59,359 bases of DNA from Candidatus Gastranaerophilales bacterium (GTDB taxonomy: Bacteria; Cyanobacteriota; Vampirovibrionia; Gastranaerophilales; Gastranaerophilaceae): the NCBI GenBank assembly GCA_944326465.1, contig CALVEB010000013.1:1-59359 (forward strand). The letters are read 5' to 3'. Position 1 is the first letter of the stretch. Each line of letters begins with the position of its first letter. Below the pieces are notes generated by a model. That model searched no databases and had not been told where the DNA came from. It was given only the letters and a program-made list of their open reading frames with translations. This document shows, one piece after another, positions 26,463-34,791 of this stretch. Position numbers and translations under genes: made by a program.

Positions 26463-26756
26463 TGATTAAAAAGACGTTAAGACTATAAGACGCTAAGACG
26501 ATAAGTTCATTACAAAAAGCGGTCTTGGTGAAATTCCACTAATAACCGCTTTATTAAAGCACTTAACGTCTTAGCGGATTTGCGGACGGATGGCGTGCCG
26601 AAGGCACAAATCCGGATAGCGAACAGATTGAGCCGACTAAGCCGTAAGGCTTTTAGGCGAAACTCTGTGAGCGCGGAGCAAATCCAAGACACGTCCTAAC
26701 GTCTTATCGTCTTTATTAACGAACTTATTCCCCTATTCCCTTATTTCCTTATTCCC
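26463..26756. repeat. Short tandem-repeat block related to sequence at the window start
   Basis: Units like TAAGACG[CA]TAAGACGATAAG (about 26471-26502) and complementary units (about 26568-26580 and 26695-26715) flank a hairpin AAGCGGT/ACCGCTT near 26517-26552. The right edge contains AACGAACTTATTCCC followed by several TTATTCCC-like units. The same word, with TTATTTCC, occurs in inverse orientation at about 75-110. No coding potential is evident. Confidence 0.55.
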
Positions 26757-26787
26757 TTCGAACTAAGGGCTATGCCCTTAGTTCGAA
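26757..26787. repeat. Perfect 14-bp-arm hairpin spanning the stop codon of the prepilin-like gene
   Basis: TTCGAACTAAGGGC (26757-26770) and its exact complement (26774-26787) are separated by TAT. The stop codon at 26778-26780 lies inside the arm. On the minus strand the hairpin is followed by G- and A-rich DNA, not a T run, so it is not an ordinary intrinsic terminator. Its place at the end of a C-type-lectin-like tail resembles the inverted repeat downstream of diversity-generating retroelement variable regions. Confidence 0.85.
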
Positions 26788-27827
26788 ACACATATAGCGC
26801 GGTTGCCGCTGTAGCCCTTGTTGCCGCTGCCCCAGTTACTGTACGAAGTGTAGAAGAACCGATTGTACGCGGTACTCGCATGGTAATCATCACTGGACCA
26901 GTAGTAGTAGCCAAGAGTAAGTGGGAGATTATCTTTGTATTCGTCCTTTACTTTTATTGTGCCTGAATACTTATTTTCCGTCGCTCCTATTGTTATCTCG
27001 CTTCCATCACTCGCTACATATAAATTGCTCGCTAACTGGGCAAGTTCTGCCATTGTTGGTAAGCTCATGCCTTTCTCTTGACAACTTAGTTTTGCTCCTG
27101 CCCAATAGTTTGTATCGCAGTATGGACTTTGGTGCATTTCTTCCAAATCTTCATATTCGCTGCCAGCGCAGGTATCTATTGCGCGGTTTGCTTGGAATTC
27201 AGTGCTCCAGCACATGTCACCTATCGGATTATCGCAAGTTGAAAAGGCTACGCCGGAGGATAATTGAATATCTTTACCAACTCTATTCGGGCCCTTTTTT
27301 CCGTTAACATCCACCATAAATCCTAAGCAGCTTACCTGACTTCCTGTATCTTCTATAGGATCAGCATAAGGGCATTCCGGCTGGTATGCCATAATCACTG
27401 TTGTTCCATCTGCTACTACAAAGCTCATGGTATTTGTATTGGTCTTCCATTCTTTTAAGCCCATGCTGCTTGCGGAAGTGAGACCGTTTGTTTCGATTTC
27501 TTCCAACGCATCGTCTTTACCTGTTGTAACGATTTTTGGTGAATAACACTTATTTATGTCTCCATTGTCACATGTTTTAATAACTTTCATGTAGTTTTTG
27601 AAAGTGTTCATGAATTCTTCTGTAGACTCATGACCTGTCATGACGCCGTCAATGTTCATGCGGCGGACTGTTTCAGTAAGTTTCTTTTCCCATAGGTCTT
27701 TTGCCGTAGACCATGCTTTTTCATTGTGGTTCTGGATGAGACCCGGAAGGGTTAACGCTGCAACGATGCCAATAACCGCCAATGTAATTAATACTTCAGC
27801 TAATGTGAATGCTAAATTTCTCTTCAT
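26778..27827 (-). CDS. Type IV prepilin-like protein with C-type-lectin-like C-terminus
   Basis: The 349-aa protein starts MKRNLAFTLAEVLITLAVIG, a class III-type prepilin leader (cleavage before F, Glu at +5) and a hydrophobic alpha-helix that would anchor it in the inner membrane or pilus. The middle is Cys-rich (about nine cysteines), as for a secreted disulfide-bonded domain. The tail from YYWSSDDY to NRAICVSN has the WSS...RAICV spacing of FGE/C-type-lectin-like domains. Its codons differ: 28 of the last 40 before SN end in G or C. The start at 27827 follows GGAGGA; an ATG at 27842 precedes that site. It is divergent from an XRE regulator across a 30-bp palindrome and is flanked downstream by repeats. 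Confidence 0.85.
   Translation of the reverse strand: MKRNLAFTLAEVLITLAVIGIVAALTLPGLIQNHNEKAWSTAKDLWEKKLTETVRRMNIDGVMTGHESTEEFMNTFKNYMKVIKTCDNGDINKCYSPKIVTTGKDDALEEIETNGLTSASSMGLKEWKTNTNTMSFVVADGTTVIMAYQPECPYADPIEDTGSQVSCLGFMVDVNGKKGPNRVGKDIQLSSGVAFSTCDNPIGDMCWSTEFQANRAIDTCAGSEYEDLEEMHQSPYCDTNYWAGAKLSCQEKGMSLPTMAELAQLASNLYVASDGSEITIGATENKYSGTIKVKDEYKDNLPLTLGYYYWSSDDYHASTAYNRFFYTSYSNWGSGNKGYSGNRAICVSN
26788..26908 (-). other. Candidate diversity-generating variable region (last ~40 codons)
   Basis: This stretch encodes the C-type-lectin-like tail. Its residues are mostly those reachable from AAY codons by adenine mutation (Y, S, D, H, N, G, T, F, R), in codons such as TAC, AGC, GGC, AAC and GAT. 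It is GC-rich against its gene and ends at a perfect hairpin. No template repeat and no reverse transcriptase gene were seen in the window, so a distant retroelement would be needed. Confidence 0.4.
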
Positions 27828-27854
27828 ACAATATTCCTCCATTAAAACTTAGTT

Positions 27855-27884
27855 TAATTGTTAGGTATATATACCTAACAATTA
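27855..27884. promoter_or_regulatory. 30-bp perfect palindrome, likely operator of the XRE regulator
   Basis: The central GTTAGGTATA/TATACCTAAC extends to 15 bp per arm with no mismatch. It lies between the divergent prepilin-like gene (27827) and xre gene (27910). It covers the -35 position of the xre promoter and overlaps the likely prepilin promoter region, so bound regulator could control both genes. Confidence 0.7.
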
Positions 27885-27897
27885 TTAGTATATCTAT

Positions 27898-27903
27898 CAT
27901 AAT
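27898..27903 (+). promoter_or_regulatory. xre gene -10, 6 nt from its ATG
   Basis: CATAAT ends 6 nt before the ATG at 27910. No Shine-Dalgarno is present. The palindrome lies where a -35 would be. Confidence 0.45.
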
Positions 27904-27909
27904 GGTTGT

Positions 27910-28185
27910 ATGCAATACAAATCAGAAAAAACGTTACAATTAATAAATGTTTTAGGAAAAATCATAAAAGAAAAACGTATTAATTTGAACGCAAAATCCC
28001 GCCATAATTTTTGCAATTCCTATGAATTGGATTCAAGCAATATGCGGCGGATTGAAAATGGTGAAATTGAATTGAAAATAACAATGTTCTGGCGTATATC
28101 AGAAGCTTTAGGAATTAAACCGTCGGAATTGCTAAGTTATCTTGAATCAGAACTCGGAGACGACTTTCACCTTATTGAACAATAA
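27910..28185 (+). CDS. XRE-family helix-turn-helix regulator
   Basis: The 91-aa protein is essentially one Cro/CI-type HTH domain: GKIIKEKR (helix 1), an HTH with FCNSYELDSSNMRRIENGE (recognition helix SSNMRRIENG), and a closing helix ISEALGIKPSELL. The family binds palindromic operators as dimers. The 30-bp palindrome 26 bp upstream is the obvious target, suggesting autoregulation and control of the divergent prepilin-like gene. Beyond that pair it has no partner. Confidence 0.88.
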   Translation: MQYKSEKTLQLINVLGKIIKEKRINLNAKSRHNFCNSYELDSSNMRRIENGEIELKITMFWRISEALGIKPSELLSYLESELGDDFHLIEQ

Positions 28186-28281
28186 AAAAATGTGTGAACA
28201 GATTTTTATAAATCATAAAATGTGCGAAATTTACATTGCCTTATTGTGTAATCCGCTTAATTACTTTAAATAACTGTTCAC

Positions 28282-28635
28282 TTAATATTTCTTCTTCTCT
28301 ACGCCTTTGGCGTCTTTTATAATAAAAGGTCTTACAAATGCCCAGGTTCCGTATGTGGAAAGCCCGAGGCCTGTGACTTTTAATCCAGTGGATAATGCTT
28401 TGGGTTTCGGAATAAAAGCACCAAGCGTTGCAGCTGCTGTACCCAGCATTATCCCTAAATAGCCCTTAAAAATCGTACGCGGTACAACAATTGTATCTGT
28501 CATATCAGCAGAATTTCTGACACCTGTTTGAAATTTGTCCAGCCAATTTTCTTTGCGCTGCGTTTTGGTATTCTCTGTAGTTGGCGCAGGTGTTATATAT
28601 GAAGTTGTCGGGTAATTTCCTATTCTTTCAAGCAT
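28282..28635 (-). CDS. Small membrane protein of unknown function
   Basis: The 117-aa protein (start MLERIGNYPT; a TTG-initiated extension to 28656 has no better ribosome site) has a polar Thr/Pro-rich N-terminus and two hydrophobic segments, GYLGIMLGTAAATLGAFI and GLKVTGLGLSTYGTWAFV. It ends in a Lys-rich tail (VEKKKY). The hairpin topology would leave both ends on one side of the membrane. No family is recognised. It is divergent from gap. The upstream TACATT is 4 nt from the ATG. Confidence 0.6.
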   Translation of the reverse strand: MLERIGNYPTTSYITPAPTTENTKTQRKENWLDKFQTGVRNSADMTDTIVVPRTIFKGYLGIMLGTAAATLGAFIPKPKALSTGLKVTGLGLSTYGTWAFVRPFIIKDAKGVEKKKY

Positions 28636-28720
28636 GTCTAATGTAAAAACTCTCAATAATATTTTTTGATACTTTAATACAAACTTAACTATTTCTTAAT
28701 TATTCAATGACGTTAAACAC

Positions 28721-28749
28721 TTGATTAGTTTTTTTGTTGATGTTATAAA
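28721..28749 (+). promoter_or_regulatory. gap promoter, TTGATT-17-TATAAA
   Basis: TTGATT (28721-28726), a 17-nt spacer and TATAAA (28744-28749) with an upstream TGT extension form a strong promoter. A leader of about 35 nt with AAGGAG precedes the ATG. Confidence 0.7.
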
Positions 28750-28786
28750 AATCATGTTAAAAGTTTTACAAAATAAGAAGGAGTAA

Positions 28787-29797
<1,011 letters not shown>

Positions 29798-29822
29798 TTT
29801 AGATTTTAACTAAAAGATTTTA

Positions 29823-29858
29823 GTCGGGCGGCTGAAAATTCAACCGCCCGACTTTTAT
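29823..29858 (+). terminator. gap terminator
   Basis: GTCGGGCGG/CCGCCCGAC give a 9-bp perfect stem (29823-29831 and 29844-29852) with an inner TGAA/TTCA pairing, followed by TTTTATT. Confidence 0.9.
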
Positions 29859-29954
29859 TATACATTTATCTAGATTTTACGTCGGCAAAAATTAATAATT
29901 CAACTGATTAATTCTTTTGTCAGAGATGTCAGAATATATTAGTAATTGTAGAAT

Positions 29955-29975
29955 ACCCTGAAACGAGTTCAGGGT
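29955..29975. repeat. Small perfect hairpin upstream of the DUF378 gene
   Basis: ACCCTGAA/TTCAGGGT (29955-29962 and 29968-29975) with loop ACGAG. There is no T run, and it lies about 30 nt before the DUF378 start, so it could be a leader hairpin or a small dispersed repeat. Confidence 0.55.
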
Positions 29976-30005
29976 GACTTAGAAAGTACCAACGGGAGGC
30001 TGTAA

Positions 30006-30209
30006 ATGCGTATTTTAAAAATTATTTCTTTTATACTTGTCATTATCGGAGCGCTAAATTGGGGGCTTGTCGGGCTTTTCAACTTTAACCTTGTATCGAC
30101 AATATTGGGCGATATGACGTTTTTGTCAAGAACAGTGTACATCTTAGTCGGACTTGCGGCAATTGTATCGCTTATAACATCTTACAGAAGTATTTCTGAT
30201 GAATACTAG
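30006..30209 (+). CDS. DUF378 family small membrane protein
   Basis: The 67-aa protein has two transmembrane helices: IISFILVIIGALNWGLVGLF with the family's GALNWGLVG signature, and VYILVGLAAIVSLI. The function of DUF378/YuzA proteins is unknown. The start follows GGGAGG. It is a single gene ending at a bidirectional terminator shared with etfA. Confidence 0.92.
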   Translation: MRILKIISFILVIIGALNWGLVGLFNFNLVSTILGDMTFLSRTVYILVGLAAIVSLITSYRSISDEY

Positions 30210-30212
30210 ATT

Positions 30213-30241
30213 AAAAATCCGGTGTTTATGCCGGATTTTTT
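30213..30241. terminator. Bidirectional terminator between the DUF378 gene and etfA
   Basis: AAAAATCCGG/CCGGATTTTT form a 10-bp perfect stem with an 8-nt loop. It lies between the convergent gene ends and overlaps the last codons of etfA. Confidence 0.85.
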
Positions 30242-31221
30242 AATTTCTCAATCAATTGCGGGATAACTTCAAATGCGTCGCCGGCATAACCAATATCCGC
30301 GACATCAAAAATCGGCGCCTCAGGATCAAGATTTATGGCAATAATTCTTTTGGAGGCTTCCATTCCGACAATATGCTGTATAGCTCCTGAAATGCCGCAT
30401 GCAATATACAATTTTGGAGAAACTGTTTTACCTGTTTGTCCTATTTGAATGTTATGCTCGGCCAATCCCATATCTACAGCACCGCGGCTTGCGCCAACTA
30501 CTCCCCCGAGTGTTTTGGCTAATTCAGCCAGAAGTTTAAATCCTTCTGCGTTTTTCATGCCTTTGCCGCCCGCAACTATTATTTCTGCGCTGTCTATATC
30601 GTTAAGTTCTTCCGAAACGCCTTTTATAAATTCCAATAACTCAACTTTTGGCGATACGTCAATTAGTGGTGTTTTGTAAATTATTTGTGTATTTTTTACG
30701 ACATCGTGTTCAAGCGGCTTGAACACCCCCGGGCGCACAGTTGCCATTTGCGGTTTATTTTTACACAAAATAGTAGCCATTAATTTACCGCCAAAGGTCG
30801 GACGTGTTGCGGCAAGCTGTCCTTTTTCATTTATATCAAGTTCAATACAATCAGCCGTAAGCCCTGTATTGATTGATGAAGAAATTCTCGGAGCAAGATC
30901 ACGCCCCTGAGTTGTCGCGCCAATGAGAAAGATTTCAGGCTGAACTTCTTTTATAATATCAATTGCGGCCGTTGTAAAAATTTCAGTGTTATAATTCTCA
31001 AATTTCTCGCCTTCAACCGCGTAAACTTTATCAAAACCGCATTTTTCAAACCCTTCTTTAAAAAGTTCTGTTTTGCCGCCAGATGTAATAATTAAAGCTG
31101 AAACCTCTGCTCCGCCGAGTTTGGCTGATAACTCCTGCGCTTTCGCTGCAAGTGCAAAAAATACAGGATGAATATATCCGGATTTTGTAACTTCTGCGTA
31201 AATTAATATTTCATTAGCCAT
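30226..31221 (-). CDS. etfA: Electron transfer flavoprotein, alpha subunit
   Basis: EtfA binds the FAD that shuttles electrons to or from an acyl-CoA or other dehydrogenase. The 331-aa protein has an N-terminal alpha/beta domain. The C-terminal FAD domain carries ATRPTFGGKLMATI, VRPGVF, GASRGAVDMGLAEHNIQIGQTGKTV, GISGAIQHIVGM and LDPEAPIFDVADIGYAGD. Its start lies inside the 3' end of etfB (8-nt overlap), so the two are coupled. It is the last gene of nfnA-Cys ORF-etfB-etfA. No acyl-CoA dehydrogenase partner is nearby, and I cannot tell a bifurcating from an ordinary Etf by eye. Confidence 0.96.
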   Translation of the reverse strand: MANEILIYAEVTKSGYIHPVFFALAAKAQELSAKLGGAEVSALIITSGGKTELFKEGFEKCGFDKVYAVEGEKFENYNTEIFTTAAIDIIKEVQPEIFLIGATTQGRDLAPRISSSINTGLTADCIELDINEKGQLAATRPTFGGKLMATILCKNKPQMATVRPGVFKPLEHDVVKNTQIIYKTPLIDVSPKVELLEFIKGVSEELNDIDSAEIIVAGGKGMKNAEGFKLLAELAKTLGGVVGASRGAVDMGLAEHNIQIGQTGKTVSPKLYIACGISGAIQHIVGMEASKRIIAINLDPEAPIFDVADIGYAGDAFEVIPQLIEKLKNPA

Positions 31222-31990
31222 TAATTATATCAAACTCCTCTAATTTTTTGATAATTTCATCACTGCTTTGGACAAATACACATTGTCCTTTTGTTTCAGG
31301 GCGAAAAGCTTTGCTTACATAAGTCGGAGAGCCTTTAATCCCTGCCTCTTCCGGCAATAACCCGATATCGTCAAGTGAATAAACTGTTATTGCGGCATCC
31401 TGTGCTTTGATTATTCCGTTAATTGCGGCACGCGTCGGCTCTTCATGATTTTTTAAGACACAGATTAACGCCGGTAATTGAACTTTCAAGGTTTCAATCC
31501 CTTCTTCAATTTCGCGTTTTACGACAAGATATTGTTCATTACATTCAGAGACTTCTTTTACGTAGGTTGCCTGCGGGATACCAAGATTACTTGCAATTGT
31601 CGGGCCTGTTTGCGCTGTATCGCCGTCAATTGCGAATTGTCCGCATATAATCAGGTCAAAATCCGGTAATTTTGATTTTATTGCTGCTGCAATTGTTTTT
31701 CCTGTTGCATAGGTGTCAGAACCTGCAAATTTTCTATCCGAAAGTAAAACCGCATTGTCGCAGCCAATTGCAATAGCCTTCCTTAAAATATCTTCAGCCT
31801 GATTAGGCCCCATTGTGAGAACAGTTATTTCGGCATTTAAAGACTTTTTGATTTTCAATGCTGTTTCCAGCGCATAAACATCGTAAGGATTAATTATGCT
31901 TTCAACCCCTTCGCGCTGCATAGTGTTGTTTTCTGTCCACTTTATCTCAGTTGTGTCAGGTACTTGTTTGATACAAACGAGTATTTTCAT
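31214..31990 (-). CDS. etfB: Electron transfer flavoprotein, beta subunit
   Basis: EtfB forms the heterodimer with EtfA and binds AMP, or a second FAD in bifurcating forms. The 258-aa protein shows MKILVCIKQVPDT, INPYDVYALETALKIK, the VLLSDRKFAGSDTYATG segment, IDGDTAQTGPTIASNLGIPQATYV and the recognition-loop region VKREIEEGIETLKVQLPAL. It starts 5 bp after the small Cys-rich gene, and its tail overlaps etfA. Its operon with nfnA suggests that the pair works in NAD(P)H/ferredoxin redox balance. Confidence 0.96.
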   Translation of the reverse strand: MKILVCIKQVPDTTEIKWTENNTMQREGVESIINPYDVYALETALKIKKSLNAEITVLTMGPNQAEDILRKAIAIGCDNAVLLSDRKFAGSDTYATGKTIAAAIKSKLPDFDLIICGQFAIDGDTAQTGPTIASNLGIPQATYVKEVSECNEQYLVVKREIEEGIETLKVQLPALICVLKNHEEPTRAAINGIIKAQDAAITVYSLDDIGLLPEEAGIKGSPTYVSKAFRPETKGQCVFVQSSDEIIKKLEEFDIING

Positions 31991-31995
31991 TTAAG

Positions 31996-32181
31996 TTAAT
32001 CTTTCTTGTTCTCTTGCTGACGCTGGTTTGCATCCAGAATAGCGCTGTAAGCCATAACATACATTGCACATTTTTTAACCCCAGGCATAAACCATGCGCA
32101 TCTTTCGCCGGTGCAAACCATGTCAATGCCTGTTCCGATACTGGTCAGCGGACAAAACGGTAAGTCTTTTTTATTTGCCAT
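31996..32181 (-). CDS. Small four-cysteine protein in the nfnA-etfBA operon
   Basis: The 61-aa soluble protein has cysteines in FCPLTSIG, MVCTGERCAWF and VKKCAMYVM, a C-x(n)-C-x4-C-x(n)-C arrangement suited to one metal or Fe-S site. It matches a type of very small Cys-rich protein I associate with anaerobes; no function is known to me. The start at 32181 follows AAGGAGGGG; earlier start codons precede that site. It is 11 bp after nfnA and 5 bp before etfB, so it is translated as part of this redox operon. Confidence 0.8.
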   Translation of the reverse strand: MANKKDLPFCPLTSIGTGIDMVCTGERCAWFMPGVKKCAMYVMAYSAILDANQRQQENKKD

Positions 32182-32192
32182 CTGTCCCCTCC

Positions 32193-33041
32193 TTAGCTGT
32201 GTAAAGCTTCTGCCTGTTTCAGAAGGTTGCAATTTTCACTGCGTTTTTTCTCCTGATCCTTGTAAATGCGGGTTCTGTTGATAACTTCATCAAAATCGAT
32301 TTTGTGAGCATCAAAGTCAGGGCCGTCAACACAGGCAAATTTAACTTCACCGCCGACTGTAACGCGGCATGCTCCGCACATGCCTGTACCGTCAACCATA
32401 ATCGGGTTCATGCTGGCTTCAGTATAAATGCCTTTGTCGCGGGTTAAATCCGCCACTGCTCTCATCATTGGCATAGGACCGACAGCTATAACATAATCAA
32501 CTTTTTCCTGTTTTATAATTCTGTCTAAAACGCCTGTTACAAAGCCTTTTTCTCCTAAAGAACCGTCATCTGTTGTGATAAACAATTCAGTGCAGGCATT
32601 TTTCATTTTATCCTGCCAGAAGATTAAATCTTTGTTTCTTGCTCCCATGACCATATAAACTTTGTTGCCTGCTTCTTTTAGAGCTTTTGCTATCAAATAA
32701 CAAGGTGCAGCGCCATAACCGCCGGCAAGACATACAACCGTTCCGTATTTTTTTATGTGGGTCGGACGTCCTAAAGGCCCTACTATATCAGCGATTTCAT
32801 CACCTACATTGAGTGCCGCAAGCTTTTTGGTTGAATATCCGACAGCCATGAAAACAAGTGTTAATTCGCCTTTGTCTTTATTAACATCCGCAATTGTCAA
32901 AGGTACTCTTTCCCCGTTTTTATCGGCACGGAAAATAATAAATTGTCCTGCCTGTGCATTTCTCACTACATAAGGCGCATCAATTGTAATTTCGTATTGA
33001 TTTGGACAAATCTCTTTTTTTGATAAAATTTTATATCCCAT
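32193..33041 (-). CDS. nfnA: NfnA-type ferredoxin:NADP+ oxidoreductase small subunit
   Basis: NfnA is the NADH-binding small subunit of the bifurcating transhydrogenase NfnAB. The 282-aa protein has an FAD-binding beta barrel with VPLTIADV, an NAD-binding CLAGGYGAAP segment and the [2Fe-2S] site C222-x2-C225-x11-C237. The Asp at 217, five residues before the first Cys, matches the unusual 3-Cys/1-Asp ligation described for NfnA and separates it from dihydroorotate dehydrogenase PyrK subunits. GPMPMMRAV is also present. Its partner NfnB would be the protein encoded at 2.1-3.5 kb. A Shine-Dalgarno AGGAGAG precedes the ATG. Confidence 0.9.
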   Translation of the reverse strand: MGYKILSKKEICPNQYEITIDAPYVVRNAQAGQFIIFRADKNGERVPLTIADVNKDKGELTLVFMAVGYSTKKLAALNVGDEIADIVGPLGRPTHIKKYGTVVCLAGGYGAAPCYLIAKALKEAGNKVYMVMGARNKDLIFWQDKMKNACTELFITTDDGSLGEKGFVTGVLDRIIKQEKVDYVIAVGPMPMMRAVADLTRDKGIYTEASMNPIMVDGTGMCGACRVTVGGEVKFACVDGPDFDAHKIDFDEVINRTRIYKDQEKKRSENCNLLKQAEALHS

Positions 33042-33150
33042 AATAACTCTCCTGTTTTCTAATAGTAATATTGTACTACAAACTGAAAAAAAGTGAATAA
33101 TGTAACGAAAATCATTTATAAAAATACGTTTATTTAAGCAGGTATTACAA

Positions 33151-34713
33151 TTAAACCTGTTTGTCCGTATTTGAGTCTATGATTGTAATTCTCTTTTCAT
33201 CTTTTATTTCGATAGGGCTCTGTTTCTTTTTGATATAATCACAGGTTAGTTTATCCTTATCAAAGTCAAATGTTTTTTCTATAAAATTAGGATTCGTTTT
33301 AGGAAAGTATCCGTCGCCGCCGGTTGCAGTGAAATCATCCATAGCTATTTTATAAAATTTGTCTGAACGCGGATTGTTTACATCTATTGAGTGTTCGGCA
33401 TTTTGTTTGTCTATAAATTTCAAATCAAGCAGTTCACCGTTTGTGTTTACGGTGTATTTAAGTCCTGAGACATAGAATAAACCAGGTTTATTTCCCTTAT
33501 TTACAAATGATTTTGTGCCGACTTTTAATGCATCAACCAGTTCTTTTTCAGATACATTGGCAATAACCATTTTGTTTTTGAAAGGAGTGATATCAGATAC
33601 TAATCTTGAATCTACTGTTCCGGGTTCAAAGTGCCCCCTGATATTACCGGAATTTAAAAGAGCAATATCAGCATCAAATTCTTCTTTCATAGCATCAACA
33701 ATAATACTTACATTAGGATTGTCGCTTATCAATCTATTTTTAGGAACAGGCGGAGCAGATTTAATCTCGCAAAGAATTTCCGGTTTTCCTAAAATACCTT
33801 CAACAGCGTATTTAATAGGTAAAATACGTCTGAATTCTCTGGTTGTTGAAAGGTTATTTTGTGCTTTTGTTATAACTCCGTTTTCGTCAAATTCAAGATT
33901 GAGTACGCCGAATTTTTCTCCGTCTTTGCCGGCCTGTGTTAAGATTACCGGTTCACCGTCTTTTGATGTTAAAAGATTAACTCCGTCTTTCACATTATCC
34001 AGTATGTTATGGGTATGTCCGCCTAAAATTACATCAAGTCCTGAAGTTTCTGCGGCAATGCGTTTGTCATTATCATAACCGCTGTGTGAAAGTAGTATTA
34101 TTTTATTTATTCCCTGTGCTTTGAATTTGTCTATTTCTTCCTGAACGGATTTAATAGTTGAATCCAGATCGCTTACATGAATTTCTTCTACGGATTTGTT
34201 GTGTTTCACGCGGTCTAATACGTCTGACGGCGCAATACCAATAATACCGTATTTGTTGCCGTTATGTTCCTCGACAAAAGATTTGGTAATTTTGCCGTCC
34301 ATCGGAGTACCTTTGTCAACAGTTACATTTGCTCCAAGAATTTTGTATTTAGCATCTTTTGTTAATTCAGACATCTTGGTCGGAACAACATCCATTTCGT
34401 GATTGCCAAGTGCTGTAGCGCTAAATCCGGCCCAGTTCATAAAGTTGTGTGCTACTTTATTCGCAAGATAGTTTTCGCCTAAAATAATATCACCAGAAGC
34501 AAGTTTCAATTTATCCATTTGATATGACGGGGTAAAGTAATCAAATTGTTTTGAGATTGCATAAAGCCTTTCCATATTGGTCATTTTGCCATGGAGGTCA
34601 TTTATATAAAATATGCTTGCACGTGTATGCTTAGGCGGTGTTTTTTGCGGCTGCGGATTATTTGGCTGCCTGTATTTATTAAGTAAATTTGATGATGGAA
34701 GATTATTTACCAT
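33151..34713 (-). CDS. 5'-nucleotidase/UshA-family metallophosphoesterase, apparently without signal peptide
   Basis: The 520-aa protein has the calcineurin-like N-terminal domain with YINDLHGK, GNHEMD, LLSHSGYDND and GGHTHN. The C-terminal 5'-nucleotidase domain (about 325-480) has LLNSGNIRG and a DDFTATGGDGY segment (normally substrate-stacking aromatics). The family usually acts outside the cytoplasm, yet the N-terminus (MVNNLPSSNLLNKYRQ) is polar and Pro/Lys-rich with no hydrophobic core. It may be cytoplasmic, secreted by another route, or mis-started. The gene stands alone with a weak ribosome site. Confidence 0.88.
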   Translation of the reverse strand: MVNNLPSSNLLNKYRQPNNPQPQKTPPKHTRASIFYINDLHGKMTNMERLYAISKQFDYFTPSYQMDKLKLASGDIILGENYLANKVAHNFMNWAGFSATALGNHEMDVVPTKMSELTKDAKYKILGANVTVDKGTPMDGKITKSFVEEHNGNKYGIIGIAPSDVLDRVKHNKSVEEIHVSDLDSTIKSVQEEIDKFKAQGINKIILLSHSGYDNDKRIAAETSGLDVILGGHTHNILDNVKDGVNLLTSKDGEPVILTQAGKDGEKFGVLNLEFDENGVITKAQNNLSTTREFRRILPIKYAVEGILGKPEILCEIKSAPPVPKNRLISDNPNVSIIVDAMKEEFDADIALLNSGNIRGHFEPGTVDSRLVSDITPFKNKMVIANVSEKELVDALKVGTKSFVNKGNKPGLFYVSGLKYTVNTNGELLDLKFIDKQNAEHSIDVNNPRSDKFYKIAMDDFTATGGDGYFPKTNPNFIEKTFDFDKDKLTCDYIKKKQSPIEIKDEKRITIIDSNTDKQV

Positions 34714-34791
34714 TTTTGTCGTTCCGTTACTACCTGTGTAATGTAAAACCTATAAATCTGATTTTTTGCCTTAATGTTATTTTTTGTAACA

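Noticed and set aside
26510-26692. 60-codon minus-strand ORF
   Set aside because: It lies wholly in the short-repeat block and has no start signal.
25882-26756. CRISPR array or insertion sequence
   Set aside because: Repeats are inverted and irregular with no regular spacers, and no transposase is present.
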